DNA of 64,000 nt from Neospora caninum Liverpool. Its lineage: Eukaryota > Apicomplexa > Conoidasida > Eucoccidiorida > Sarcocystidae. The translations under genes and the position numbers were made by a program. This document shows, piece after piece, positions 37,801 through 49,608 of the stretch (the stretch's first letter is position 1; each line of letters opens with the position of its first letter). The DNA lies in the NCBI RefSeq assembly GCF_000208865.1, contig NC_018387.1, positions 2,106,134 through 2,170,133 of the forward strand, written 5' to 3'. Under the pieces are notes generated by a model. It worked only from the letters and a program-made list of their open reading frames with translations. It ran no database searches and was not told the DNA's origin.

Positions 37801-39801
37801 GAGCTGCTGGCGACGCGTTCGACAGAGTTTACTCTCTTTAGGTCTCCACCCAGAGCGGGAGACGAGGATACTGCGGCGAATAGGGTGGTTCCGGACCTCG
37901 TGGACTCGTCGCAGCTGCGGCGTTCGTGCGCCTCGAGCCGGATCCCGTTTTCCGCAGAGCTGTGGATCTTCTCCACTGATCGAGGATTTCTCTTCTTTCC
38001 CTGTGGCGCAGGTCCCCGAGGCCCGTTTCGAATTTGAACTCCGAAACTGTCAGCAGTATGCGTTCGGGGTAAGCCAGGGATCGGGAAAGAATTCGCGTTC
38101 CTCGCGCAGAATCGGCCCCGGTTTGCCTTTTTGAGAGGATTCCGAAAGCCTAATAACGTCGGTCTTCCGTGTGCTCGAGGTCCTAACACAGACATGGCGA
38201 GCAGGAAAATGGCATCTGTGTTTTCAAACGGTCTGGAAGAATTCCTGGTGTTAACTGCTGAAATGTTTCACCGTCTGCCCGTTCTGCGCCGCCCCTCCCT
38301 CAGACATGATGACTCGCGAAGAAACAAATGTTTTGGCGATTTTCTGTGGTCCGGGCTCGGCTGCGTGTCGCGTTGACGCCTGGACGCTCAGGGCACAAAG
38401 ATCGTTTGTCAGTCGCCGTAACAAAAGCGAGGGATGTTGGCAACGTGCACTGTAACGATCACTAAAGCTCTCATGTATCTTGCGTTCACAGTTTTTTGCC
38501 GGACTCGACGAGGCGCTCACAGACGACGAGATCTACGCAGCCAGAATAAAGGAAGTCCTTTGGGGGTAAGCCCAGACGGTGTGTCACGCAAATATGTTTC
38601 CCGCTTTGGCTGAAGTGTGTCTGAGCTCATCTGTTAAGGAAGGCAAGAGAAGTTAGGTGCGTTTGCAGGCTGTTGTACTTTCGGGAAAAGGAACTCGTGT
38701 CAGTTGTCTCCAATAAAATATCCGATACAGTTTCCTAGGTTCTCAGCCACAGAGTCTTGACGCCGTACTCTCGGCGAGACGTTGAGCCTGACAGTGGGTA
38801 AACGGATGGTGCTATAACGTGTACGATTTTCGTAGTTCTGGTTAGCAAAAAGAGTTACACGGTTAACGAAGGTGCAAACAGTGGCGTGGAATTACAAGCA
38901 GCAAGGATTACGAGTTTTGAAGAACCCCGGTATCCCTCGAGCCGTTTTTCGCCTTGGGTGTCGCCAACTGGTCCGTGCAGAAACTTGTACAGCGGCCAAG
39001 TCAGTTTCGACGACGCGCACCTCAATTTGCTGACGAAATACCTCATCCGGCAACTGACACACGTCATGCATATCCACAAGGCGTACTTCTACAAAGCCTC
39101 GTTCACTTGGTGAGCGATTTGCGTCGAAGATGGATCGTTGTCTAAGACCGCCACGCCGGACGCGCGGCAGGCAGTGTGTGTTAGGTGGTTGTTTGCGGAC
39201 CTGCTCTTGGAGCTGGACTGTCCTGCAGTCGTGTAGAGGCTGCTTGACAGCAGACGTTACACGTAGGGTTCTTGAAGGCAGCCCACTTTCTCCTAAAGAG
39301 CTGAGAGGACAAAGTACCTCTGCCGGACCCGGGTGAATCGAAACTCGCTTCAGTTGCCAGTCGCTCTCACCCCTGCGATCGGCTTCCCAGGACACCCTAG
39401 TGGCAGAGTGCTGCGGGTCTGTGCTAGGTCGATCCGTTAGTTGGAGCGCAGCCCCCGCGGAAGTTCTGGGCGACAAAAACGCGCGTGGGGACACGCCCGA
39501 CAAGGCCACATGACGTGAGAATCGTCTGTGTTCTGTCCATGTGGTTCACAGGGCTGATTTCCCGATGTCAGCAGACTTTCCCGCTCCTCGCATTGTTCCG
39601 CCTCTCGCGCAGCGCGTACACTACGGCGGGTATACTCCCTCGGTTGCAGGGACTCCGCCACCGCGAAAGGCTCTCGGTGGGCGGCCCCTACCTGAGCAGC
39701 TTCCACAGGGGACACGCAAGACGACTCTATTCGAGTTCTTGGACCGTTTGAAGAGCAAACTTTCGCTCAGCATGCAAGCGTTGAAGCAGGCCAAGAGCTG
39801 A
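34807..39801 (+). CDS. CBP3: Ubiquinol-cytochrome c chaperone (CBP3/UQCC1 family), mitochondrial complex III assembly
   Basis: Assembly factor for cytochrome b in mitochondrial complex III. Seven exons in consistent phase (2019 nt, 672 aa): 34807-35514, 36359-36531, 36840-37467, 38012-38068, 38492-38565, 38981-39109, 39552-39801. I chose ATG 34807 for its context (A at -3, G at +4) and the basic, serine-rich leader MAFSLAQRAPKSVPP, which suits mitochondrial import; ATG 34687 in frame is the alternative. The chaperone domain begins near residue 294 with LHLWILHKRL at about 338-347, continues with LFKLTWDIIRDWI, ALTDDEIYAARIKEVLWG, and HLNLLTKYLIRQL, which follow the order seen in Cbp3/UQCC1. 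Odd: about 110 residues of charged low complexity are inserted inside the domain between HKRL and MLDAELFKL, and about 230 unconserved residues precede it. The family call rests on motif order rather than a search. Confidence 0.85.
36717..36775. repeat. AT/GA low-complexity tract
   Basis: Short TATA run followed by GA-rich and GATA repeats, in the intron before the third exon of the CBP3-like gene. Confidence 0.8.
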
Positions 39802-41001
39802 AAAGAAGCTCGTCTTTGTTGGTGCGCAGTAAATAGTATGGTATACCTGGCTTTTTAGCTCCTGTGCAGTCGCGTACACCGAGGCTCTGCTGTGTCTTCC
39901 ACGGGAGCCCAGGAGTCTCTCAGGATCCTGCGTACTGTCAAGGGTGCAGAGGGGCGGGCTCGAAATTTGAGGGTCGGATGCTTTTGGAAAACCTCTTCAG
40001 TCTACGTTTTTTTGTGCTCATGACTCACTTTTAAATCCCTTCTTGTAGGGTTGATGTGTGACTGCAAGAGGAAGCAATGTTAATGGCAATGCGAACAGTG
40101 GTTCGAGCGATATTCATGGCGAGACGACCGGTGCCGGTCTTTTTGTGCGAATGGGGGCGAAAGGGGCTGCGAAAGGAAATTCGTGTATTTTCTTCCACAG
40201 AAACGACGACGCCTCCAGCTTTCGTCGTAGTACTGTTTCGTTTCCAAGAGGTACTCGTGTCGCTCTCAGTGCGATACACGATGTGACGGAATTCCTCGCA
40301 GGGTAGCACTACCGACTTGGTTCACTGATGCCCTAAAAGGGAATTTCTGGTGCGCAATACTGTAGCGCGTGCACCAATTTCAATGCAACAGGCTATGTGT
40401 CTGCCACACTCTGCGAGACAGAGGATACGGCTTGAAGGTTGTATCACGGCATCCCTGCACAGAAAAATCGGAAAGCCATTGGCATAAATCCACAGTCAGA
40501 CTCGAAAACAGGGCTGAAGCATTAAGAGAGCATCAAAGACGCCCACGGAGTCAGTGAAAAACGAGTCTTTTCTAGCTGCGGTGCCGTTTGTCCGGTTCAC
40601 GCGCTGTATCAGTTTTCTACCGTAAATGCAGAATGTGAATACGGAGCCAAAGAAAACTGTTTCTGGTGAAGGAGCGTCCTCTCTACCACGTACGATCCCT
40701 AACAGGTGTCTTGCGCGGCCTCGCGCCTCACTTCAGTCTTCACCATGGCCTGGTCGCCGTCAGTCGTCAACCAGCTGATGGAAGTGAGCAACGAAGCTGT
40801 TTACCGCTGAGGTAGCAATTCCCGTTGCGCCTTATAAATCAGCCTCAGAGGTAACTGGTATGCAGTTCCTCCAAAGAAACCAGGCACAGATATGGCCTTG
40901 GCAGCGGGGAGACTTGCGCCGTATTCTCTGCAGCCACGGCGGCCTGCGATGTGCCGCTGGCGAGAAGGGTGGTTGAGTTCTCTGGGAACTCCGGAAGGTG
41001 T
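39802..41001. other. Convergent intergenic region
   Basis: The 3' ends of the CBP3-like gene (plus) and the RbfA-like gene (minus) face each other across 1.2 kb. Open frames here are short and lack splice support (for example 40058-40306 plus). I see no RNA gene. Confidence 0.5.
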
Positions 41002-43594
41002 TCAAGGTGCGTCGTCCACTTGCACAGCTTCGTCCGCCGTTACCTCCCGACTCTGTTGCTTCAGCTCGTATGGAATGACTTCTTCGACTTCGAGGCGGTG
41101 AAGGGAGAAGAGCATTTCTGAACCAAGCAGAGCAAACAAAGTGCACACGCGGTAAGTTGTAGGAATCTGAGATTCTCTCTGTCTCTAGAGATCCCGGATG
41201 CGACACTCGGGGTAACACTCCGGTGCGTATGGGGTGCACAGGACAGTCTCAATAACAATCGGCAAATAGAGTTCCACGCGAATCGGCTACCCGTGTCGGT
41301 TTATCAGCGCAGTCACACCGCCCAGCCAGTTCCCGTCAGAGACGCTGAAATGGAGAAAACTTGCTTGGGACACCGTCAAGTCAACTGCGTACAGCAGCTT
41401 CCAGCGAGGCCTCGTGGTGTTGAAGGGTACCCGTTTGTCAGCTCAGCCATAGACTCAATTGCGTAGCCCTCACGCAGTGTGGCATGATAATCATGTACTC
41501 TTGTTTGTGCCTACTTGCAATCCCTTTGGCATCAACGAGATGGAAAAATAACTCGGGGATCCGCCGGCGCCTTTTCATCTTCTGGGACAAATAATACCGA
41601 AGCATCTTGCGTGAGCGCTGCAGCCACCCTTGAGCCTGCGACAAGTACGCACGCACACGCCGACTTTGGAAAAGGACTGCCGAGAGCCGCTCTCCCTCGT
41701 CCATGTGGCGCACAGCCGCTGTTTGTTTTGAATCCGACTGAGAGGCGCGCTCAATCGTTTCGTACTTCGCTGCTACACAGTGCCTCACGGGGGATAGATC
41801 GAAACCCCAAAGCGCAAAGGATACTCAGGGTCCCGCAAAATACATGCGCGACCGACCAGCACGCCACGCCTGATCCGTTTTTTCGAAGACAAAGCATTTA
41901 GAAAAGGATGTGTAGCGACACCGGGTACGAGGCAAATGCTTTCTCGCGCGCGCACACTGTCTTGGGCCCCTGCCATTAAAAAGGCCGCTAACGGCCGTTT
42001 CCGGCGACAAGGGAGGCCGGACGCCCTTGGCATAGAGCCCTCGTAGCAACGGCCTAAATTCACAGTGTATGCGCGAAACTGCCTCAGCTTCACAAGAGAG
42101 AGGCACGGCTCCATCAGTCTATGCACCGGATAGCGTGGGGCTCAGCACTCACTAGCCTCTGGGCATGGGCGTCTCCGTCGACGGAGACGTAGACTTTTGC
42201 AACAGACGCATTCTGGTTCAGGAGAACGTCGGCAACGTCGACACAGCACTTCATGTATCCGTCCACGTTGTCAAGGGTTGCAAAGTCGTAGCCCGTTTCC
42301 TGGTCTGCAATCCATTCATGATTCGCAGTTCCCAGAGCCTCTCCTGCCAGGGAGACTGCGTCTCCCCGTTCATAAGTTGCCGCATTCCTCTGCTGTGCCG
42401 ACGGCAGAGAGAGATGGATATTTGAGAGTGCCCGAGCTTCAGGGGAGGAGTTCCAAAGTGGTTCATTGACCTTGCTTCCTGACATCCTGGGTCCGTCTTC
42501 TTCGGCGCAGTGACTGCTCCCTTCGGAGGGCCGAGAGCTCGTGCCTGGGGGGGGGAACGAGGGCCACCGGCCTGGTTCGCTGGCGTCCAGAGAGGAAGAG
42601 GATAACGGTACGCTACCCTGCGGCGCAATCAGATCTGAGTCTAGCGACACGGCCTTCTCTGCAAGCATATAGTCGGCGTACGCAGCCTCCGCCGAGTCGC
42701 GATTTCTCTGTCGCAGGCGGTTGTATGACCGGGGTATCACGAAGGATCCTGGGCCAGTCGCGAAGACGTCTGCACCTGCAGCGAAACATTCTCCGCAGGG
42801 TGAAAACTCGGTCTACAGCTGATGCGGCGATCGGCAACGTCGTGTTAGAGTGGAGCTGAGCGGCAAGGAATGAAGACAAAGCCGCAGTGGCCTTGTTGAC
42901 ATACCGACAGCGAGATATGCGATACACAACATCCGACTGACTCGACTGTAGCCGGAATTCCACGTGTTCCCCCTGGTGTGGTGTTTGCAGCTACATTTGA
43001 GAGACGACAGAACCGAGGACAGGGTGCCATACCTCGTCGCGCAAAGTAGTCCTGGAGATAATATTTGATTCTGGAAGCGAAGCGTTTGTTCCACACATCA
43101 CGCCGCTTATCGGTCATCCCCCAGCTGCTTCGCTTTGTTTTGCTAGCCGGTGGACATCTGCCGCTGGAAGCAGCTCCCAAGTTTGTCCGTGAAGCCCCAG
43201 AAAGCCACATGTTTGGCCAGCCTCTGTCAGTAGTGTCCCGCCTGGGTTTTCTCTGCAGACACTGGAATCCCCCGCGCGGGTGGGGTGAAGCCGGGCCCCG
43301 TGGGAAAGAACAGATTGATTCAGGTGCATCGCGGGCAAAGGGAGCGATAGCTCCCAAAGCACTCTCGGCGCCCACTGAACGCCCGGTAGCACAGCCCCTA
43401 TTTACGTTCCCCGGCCATGGTACGGTCGGTCCGCTCACGGCGAAAGAACAAGGAAGACGGAAGTTCGAGGCAGATTCACCAGAGCCCCAACGCGAGACCG
43501 GCGGTTCGTACGGGGGTCGCAGAACGTACGAGAAGCACGGAAGCACGTCCACAGGCCACCAGAGGACGAGGGCAAACAGCAGGGTGCTCGTCAT
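41002..43594 (-). CDS. rbfA: RbfA-like ribosome-binding factor with signal peptide (probable apicoplast protein)
   Basis: RbfA binds the small ribosomal subunit and helps mature the 5' end of 16S-type rRNA in bacteria and organelles. Four minus-strand exons in phase (1524 nt, 507 aa): 43594-43033, 42775-42153, 41737-41515, 41117-41002. The N-terminus MTSTLLFALVLWWPVDVLP is a signal-peptide-like hydrophobic stretch; together with a long basic/serine-rich region it resembles the bipartite leader of apicoplast proteins. The RbfA domain is at the C-terminal half: AKVYVSVDG (380-388) corresponds to the family AKVYVS strand, and LRYYLSQKMKRRRRIPELFF plus HLVD (ending about 464) to the LRR-PELFFVxD helix-strand unit. 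About 100 residues of low complexity (S, P, E) are inserted inside the domain, so it is much longer than bacterial RbfA (about 130 aa). The longer open frame in exon 1 starts at TTG and was not used. Divergent from the small plus-strand frame at 44.3 kb. Confidence 0.85.
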
Positions 43595-44309
43595 GAGGTT
43601 TGCGTTCTTTAGGATGTGAAGCAATAGGAAGAGTCACCTCAAACCCCGCTCCATGCACCGCATGGGACGGACACGAATTCTTCGTTCCAGCCTCGTCTGA
43701 TCACACAGTTCACCCTCTCGCGCGAGGCAGTGCTACCCAGTTTTGCTGGAAGCATCGGGACAACGTCGACTGAAGCTGGCGTTTTGCGGAAAACTTTCAG
43801 AAACTTTCAGAACCGGCAGGGCCCCGCAGACATGTCTCGCCGGTACACAGGCATTAGCTCCACACGGTGGTCTGCCGACGGTGAAGCTGGTCAAGTTGCG
43901 TCACCACAAAGGTTGTCGAGACGGTCCGTGGTGTACTGCATGCCCAGAGACGCAAGTCCATGGTCTGTCTGTGCGGGTTCGAGCTGCAGAGGTGGCTACT
44001 AGACAACACGCACGGACACCGTAGTCAAGAAGCTTCGACGCTGAAAAATCCGAAGGCTCCCGTAAGTCATTTACCCTGAACAGTGTGCACGAAATGGATG
44101 TGTATGACGAAGAACCGCCGAAGCCGCCCATACCCATATATTTCGACTGTATCTTTGCTGCAAGCCCAACACTGTAGATCCATCGGAAAATGCCGGAATC
44201 GCGACCACTACCCCTTTCACCGAAACATCTTCGCCACGAGAACCAACACGATATTGTATTCTGATGGAATTCCTCTCTAAGCTATGTACATCGGGGCCGC
44301 GTCGAGCCA
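43595..44309. promoter_or_regulatory. Intergenic region upstream of the RbfA-like gene
   Basis: Probably holds the 5' leader of the minus-strand RbfA-like gene and of a plus-strand unit. The ten-base word AAACTTTCAG occurs twice in tandem near 43794-43813. Plus-strand open frames at 43743-44024 are not ATG-initiated; a coding exon there cannot be excluded. Confidence 0.3.
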
Positions 44310-44592
44310 ATGGATGCGGTTCTCATTGATCAGTGGTTCATGGCTGCACAGCCAAACGGACTCATTGCTCCAGAATGCACATCGCGTACCAACACACACA
44401 CACAGACAGCGGAAGCCGGGGCCTGCAAGTTCACGCGAGTAGAGGCATATGTGCGCTTCAGGCCATCACAGTATACACTGTAAGTAAGCTAAAACTGTTT
44501 TATCCTCCGGAACGAATTCACTTAGGCTGATACTGCACCCAAATCGAGCTGCGTGTGGCCTGCGTTCAAACGGACAGCTACCGAGACCGTGA
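44310..44592 (+). CDS. Possible small two-exon gene, unidentified
   Basis: An open stretch from ATG 44310 (MDAVLIDQWFMAAQPNGLIA) runs to a strong GTAAGT donor after 44479, also openable upstream to an AG at 44281. An exon from 44526 to the TGA at 44590-44592 continues in phase (LLILHPNRAACGL), for about 78 residues. Not recognised. A different downstream frame from about 44550 (beginning near RVACVQTDSYRDREIAQ) is also long and coding-like but cannot be joined in phase, so the model is unsure. Confidence 0.25.
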
Positions 44593-45321
44593 AATCGCGC
44601 AGCTCCGCGTGAATCCGTCACCAGGAGGAGCCTGTGTCCTGCAAGTCGTGCATGTGATGACACTAGCAGCATTTTTTCGCGTTGTTTTGGAGCTCGGTCA
44701 GAGGGTTCGTTTCTATTCACTGCGTGTTCTTCCCGCGCCCTCGAGTCACGGCCGCATCGGTGACCGGTTTCAAGGGACTTGCATGCGCATGCACGCCATT
44801 CACTTCAGCTGCAGTAAAACCAGTGACATCGTGTGGATCCACGGAACCTTCTTTCGAGGGAACCTTTGTATGTGTGAACTCTGCTTTCAGTAAATGGCCT
44901 GCATGTGCCGGTAGTCGTTCTTCGTCGGAGACATCACGAACGAGCCGGCCGTGAAAGCCTGTTCTGATGAAAGGGGTGTGAATTTAACACATTGACCTAA
45001 TCCCGTCAACGGCCAGATGCACCATGAATTCTTTGGTCGATGTCCCGTCGAGCCAAGAGCGCCGCAGTAGGCAACAGTTCCCTCCGGTGCTCACTTAAAC
45101 ATCTTTTCTGCGGTGTGTGCGGCCTTCACGCCGTTTCATCAATACACCTGCTCTGCATGTGTCGCAGGAAGGGATCGTCCACTTCAAGTGTTTTACCCTG
45201 ACAACCCAGTATTTCTCTCCAGCTCTGCGTCAGCATAGCCGCGCGTTCAAGTGAATAACGATTTGAGAGGAGGTCCGGAGTATGGTGAACGCGCGATTCG
45301 CGCGTGTGTGACCAAAACAAA

Positions 45322-48300
45322 ATGCCACGCGAACAAGAGACACAAAATCAGCAGGATGCGCACAGCGGCGGGGTTAACGACCCGCGGCCTGCTGTGCAGT
45401 CCCGCCTGTTGAGCACCATGGCCAACGAGCTTGTCCAAGCGGTTGAAGAAGTTCACACTCCCTCGTCGATGGCGCGTATCAGTCAATTTATGAGCATCGA
45501 CGGTCACTTGCTGCAGTGGGCCACTAGCAAAGATATGCAGGTCCGTGTTCCTATTGAATTTCCAGAGACAGCTAAGAAACCCTAGCGTGGATCAACACGG
45601 CTACCAGGGACTCTGACACAGGAATCCGGCGCACCTTGGGTTTAGCACGGACGCCCTTTGGTTTGTGGGTTCGCGCGTGAGTGTAGCCGCTGCGTTTTAC
45701 GATGTGATCGGCGTTTAGCTCTCGGTATTTTTCGCTTTCCAGCAGAATCTATCTGGACAGTTTTATCCGGAAGTTTTTTTCTAGCGCATTCCCTGCGGAT
45801 GCCCATAATAGAGCCACCCGTGTTCCTTGCGTGGCGACTTTCTACACGTTCAACGGTCCCATCACATGGTAGGGCATTACAGATAGATCTGCTCCTTGCA
45901 TGCGTTGGTGCCCCAGGAGAAGAAAAACAGTGTAGTACAGTATTCTTAGTCGTATTCATGTTAGAAGGACGGAATGGTCAGCAGGTTCAGCGCCCTATGC
46001 CACGTCATCGTATCAAACACTGGCAGATCCCAACTGCGCCATCGTCTCTGTGCCCGAGTGTGCAGGCATTGACGAGCATCTGCAAGACAGGCAACAGCAT
46101 TGCGGGTCTCTTGTTGTCTCATACGGTTCACTTGAACAAGGAGAAGGAGGAACGTCAGTTATGCGTCCTGCTGGAGAAATGGAAGACCGTGAGTGTGCAG
46201 TGCGAGTGGATGTTCGCGGTAGAATCCCTTGCGGCAAGGGAGACAAGACGTGAAACTGACGCAGATCGCGCAAGCCCTGTCAATCGCATATGCGCTCAAA
46301 TGGTTGAACACTCACAGTTGGCTTCGCGCGTCCTGCACGGCAGAACGAAATTCGGGTTCGTCCTATTTGCGAGTCGACACGGTTGCCGAACAACGGGATC
46401 GAAGTAAAGTTGTTTTGGTCCTCTCTCTCCTGGACCTCATCGGTGCGTTCAGTGCAGGCCTCGCTGCGAGGGAGCTAGAAAAGAGCAAGGACTGTCTTTC
46501 GCGAAGCTCTCAAAAATGTGCCGTCTTAGTCTCTACCCATGTCACTCCCTGAGCTACGGCGACTGTGTATTCAACGCAGCTCTCCAAGGTACGTGCCCCA
46601 GGGCGGCATCTATGTGCTTCGCAACAGCACTCTCGCATTCTTCCCCGCTTGCTGAAAGGATCTCAACTGACAGGGCCACGGTTTCGCCACACGCGGGATT
46701 CGGAACTCTTGCATCTCGATCTTGACTGGCATCTCCATCGTGTACAGGCGCGTGAACCGATCTGCGCCCGCCGGTTAACCGCTATTTTAACACAACAGTG
46801 GCCGTAGCTGTAGAGGACTGCTAAATCTAGAGTAGCCTCGCTTGCGACATGACCACTTGAATAACGATGTTTTCGTTTTTCAGTGGTCTGTGTTACAGTG
46901 CCGATGCCGGTGCTGTTCAAGGGACGCATCCGTGCGGTTTTTGTTTTCAGGCGGTTGCTCAGACCAGGCACCAAGAGCGCGAAGACTCGGAAATCGACGA
47001 CAGCGGTTGGGCGAGGCGACGGACCTCACAGGCGGCACAGCGATAAGAGAATCCGTAAGAAATGTCTGGGCACTTGCAGCTGGCCTTCTCGAAGCTACAA
47101 CGCGACAAGTGGGTGCCGAGCGACGAGCAGATGGCGCCTCGTTCCGAACGACGTGTACACGGTCGACGGGATCGTGAGGTCCCCTCGTGACTGGGTACTC
47201 GCTTCCTGCTGGGTTATTCCGACTCAACACTGTCTTTTGTGAGACAGTTTTGGACGCAGAAGTGTGTGTCGGGTCACCTTTAGGCGTTTTTTTGGTAGAA
47301 ACTACTGGGTTGTCATCCTGGTGAACCCTGTTGGGTACTGATGTCGCGGCACGGCATCCTGCGTATGCCCCGCGCTTCAGTTCAGTCTCGTGAAGCGGAT
47401 GGCAGCCAGTTTAGAGTCACTGTTCCTGGTGTACAGAAGGCCTGTTGGTGTGCTGTTTGGGTGTGTACTGTAGCCGAAAGACGAAGAAACTGCGGCTGAG
47501 ACAGTGGAAATCAAGAATGTGATTGCACGGACGCTCCGTGCTCTGTATAATCGCGACAAGAGGTTATCAGGGCAGCACTCGCGATCTTCGAACGAGGGCG
47601 CTGCCGCATCTGCCAGAGAACAACCAAACGGCGCCCGTGACACCAAAGAAACACGAATTAAAACCCCTTGGCAGGACAACCCTAATGAGTGGGGCTGGGT
47701 GGATCTGTGGCAGCTCGTCATCGACCCCAGGGGTCTGGAGGGCTTCAATCGCACTTGCCTCCACCTTTTCGCTTTGACAATCCTTATTTACGAGAACAAA
47801 GTGTGTATCAAGGAGTACGGTGGGACGAGTTCGGGAAACACGAGCTACGCTGTCAGGGTAAGCAGTGTAGCTTTCGATCCGATGCCCATAGGCGTTACGG
47901 CCAGTAGCCCGGCGATACCGACCCTAAACCCTAAACGGAAGCTGTGTATCGCCGCGAGAGGAAGGACGCAAAGGCGTTCGGGGTTGCAGCTTCCTCGAAA
48001 CGCCTGTCGTCTCTATCAGCTGTGTGGTTAAGCGTATGGGCACGCAGTGTTAGCCAGCCACCATGTCGATCTTGGCCCTACGGTCCTCGCCTGATAACAA
48101 ATAAGACTGGTCTGTAGAGCGCCCCACGTTAAAGGTATGCTCGGTAGAGCTCAGAGGTCCATTTTGACCGTTGCGCAATGTCATTTTTCAGGTAGTTGAG
48201 GACGAAGTGAAAGGATGCGCTTTGCCGTCTTTTTCTCGGGGGACCTCGTGTTCTTCTGTAGCCCCGGTGTCTGATGAACACCGGGACAACCTGGGGGCCC

Positions 48301-48695
48301 GAATACCTTTCGAAGGGATCCGGCAAGCCATCCTGTCTCCGTGGAATTACGGACTGTACCAGAAGTTGTGCTGCGCGATGCAGTTGACGCCCGATGTTGA
48401 GCCGATGGTGGACACGAGAGCCTTGCTCGCCAAGTGCCACCTCGGCCAGCGTCGTCTGCAAGTGGAAACGACACAGTCGAATGTACCTCGGGAAATTAGG
48501 GGTTTTCTCTCAGTGTGTTCAACTCAGTCGGGCGACCAGGGCACTGCTTCGGCTCGAGACAAATGCGGAAAGAAGATCGCCAGACGACGCCAGCTGAGAT
48601 CTGTTGCGTCGGACACGAGCGACAGCCCCTCGGACGTACCAGGCAGTGACTTGGAATCCGGAAGTTGTGAAAAGAAGAGGAGAAGAGGGTTCTGA
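45322..48695 (+). CDS. NSE4: NSE4-like subunit (kleisin) of the SMC5/6 complex, 5' half partly unresolved
   Basis: Nse4 bridges SMC5 and SMC6 in the genome-stability complex; nuclear. The best exons are 47474-47857 and 48192-48695 (phase 0). The first encodes PKDEETAAETVEIKNVIAR, which parallels the Nse4 segment between middle region and C-terminal domain, then LWQLVIDPRGLEGFNRTCLH and LFALTILIYENKVCI, matching the Nse4 C-terminal pattern FxxVxDPxSFxxTVENxFxxSFLxxDG. The second exon carries PFEGIRQAIL and ends in a basic tail (EKKRRRGF). Upstream exons compatible in phase: 45322-45540 from ATG (MPREQETQNQQ), containing SIDGHLLQWATS like the N-terminal domain, 46066-46188, and one beginning 46951 (AVAQTRHQEREDSEIDDSGW). 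The 3' end of that last exon and any exon between it and 47474 are unresolved. Total about 450 aa, similar to known Nse4. I am moderately sure of the family. Confidence 0.65.
47922..47935. repeat. Two telomere-type CCCTAAA units
   Basis: CCCTAAACCCTAAA matches the apicomplexan/plant-type telomere unit (TTTAGGG on the other strand). It is interstitial, in the intron between the last two NSE4-like exons, and only two units long. Confidence 0.6.
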
Positions 48696-49227
48696 GGCCC
48701 TTCACGAGACGACTGCATTCCCAGCTTGCCACGCACGCCCCCAGTGGAAGGTTCTAATCAGTTCAGTGGAAACCTGACAGCGAACGCCGCTTCTGTCCTG
48801 CTACTGCCCATGGTCCATGGCCTTGCATTCTTTACCGCCTTGGGTGGGCAGTCCACTAAAACTAAACAGCTGTACCGTGTGCCAGCAGGAAACTACTGAA
48901 ATCGAGTTGTCCATGGACGAGGACACAGATAGGAACAGGGGCGCAAACAGCAACGAAGTTGACTAACGGTGGAGACGAGTCGAGGGAGATGTACAAAGAC
49001 GACTCCGTGGCGCTCCTCAAGAACTCGGGAAGCAGGCTTTTGCGAGCGATATTTTGCAACTCGGAAATAAACAAGAGGTTTTCTGTCCATGATGTAACAT
49101 TATGGGCTCAGTGGTTGGTCCTTCGGTACTGATAGTGGTTCATCTTGTCTGTTATACTTTTTTGGTTAACAGGTACACCGTCTGAGTTGCGCAGCTACTG
49201 TAGTTTTTCGGTGATGCCAAATACTGG
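48696..49227. other. Intergenic, nothing recognised
   Basis: Follows the NSE4-like stop codon. Only short frames, no splice chain and no RNA gene seen; probably its 3' UTR and flank. Confidence 0.4.
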
Positions 49228-49608
49228 ATGGCTGAAGAACAGTTCGGCTCGCTACTTGCCGGCTGCGTAGCTTGTGTGGGGATTCCCGAACAGTCTGTTC
49301 AGTCCTTTGTTTCAGGCCGGTGCGCCGAACGGTTTGTCCAAAGCATGTTCAAAGAAATTATTCTCGTTCTGAAACAGCTCGAAAGAGGTGGAAAATCCGA
49401 AATGGAGTTTTTCTGTTTGCAATTTCTATTGATGTACTTGTGCATCTATTTGTTGTGCACGTGGTTATTTCCGGCATCTATCGAAACGTTTAATTTTCTT
49501 TTCTCATCAATCAGTATCTCTTTAGGTACTGCTGTGGAACTGAGTTCACCTATTTGTCTGACCTCTTGTCTTGCCCTTGGCTCTACAGAGGTAAAACACG
49601 CCTCCTAA
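49228..49608 (+). CDS. 126-codon open frame with one hydrophobic segment, uncertain
   Basis: Opens with ATG in good context (ATGGCT), MAEEQFGSLLAGCVACVG, and contains a strongly hydrophobic stretch LQFLLMYLCIYLLCTWLF at about residues 66-83. The downstream half is T-rich and may be intron. Not recognised and not linked in phase to other exons. It may be the first exon of the gene whose better supported exons begin at 51388. Confidence 0.25.
   Translation: MAEEQFGSLLAGCVACVGIPEQSVQSFVSGRCAERFVQSMFKEIILVLKQLERGGKSEMEFFCLQFLLMYLCIYLLCTWLFPASIETFNFLFSSISISLGTAVELSSPICLTSCLALGSTEVKHAS

Noticed and set aside
40832..41239. 135-codon minus frame over the last RbfA exon
   Set aside because: It is in a different frame from the phase-consistent exon 41117-41002 and starts without a splice acceptor.
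42845..43624. Longer RbfA-like first exon from 43624
   Set aside because: That start is TTG. ATG 43594 directly precedes the signal-peptide-like stretch, and the intron at 43032 has a good donor.
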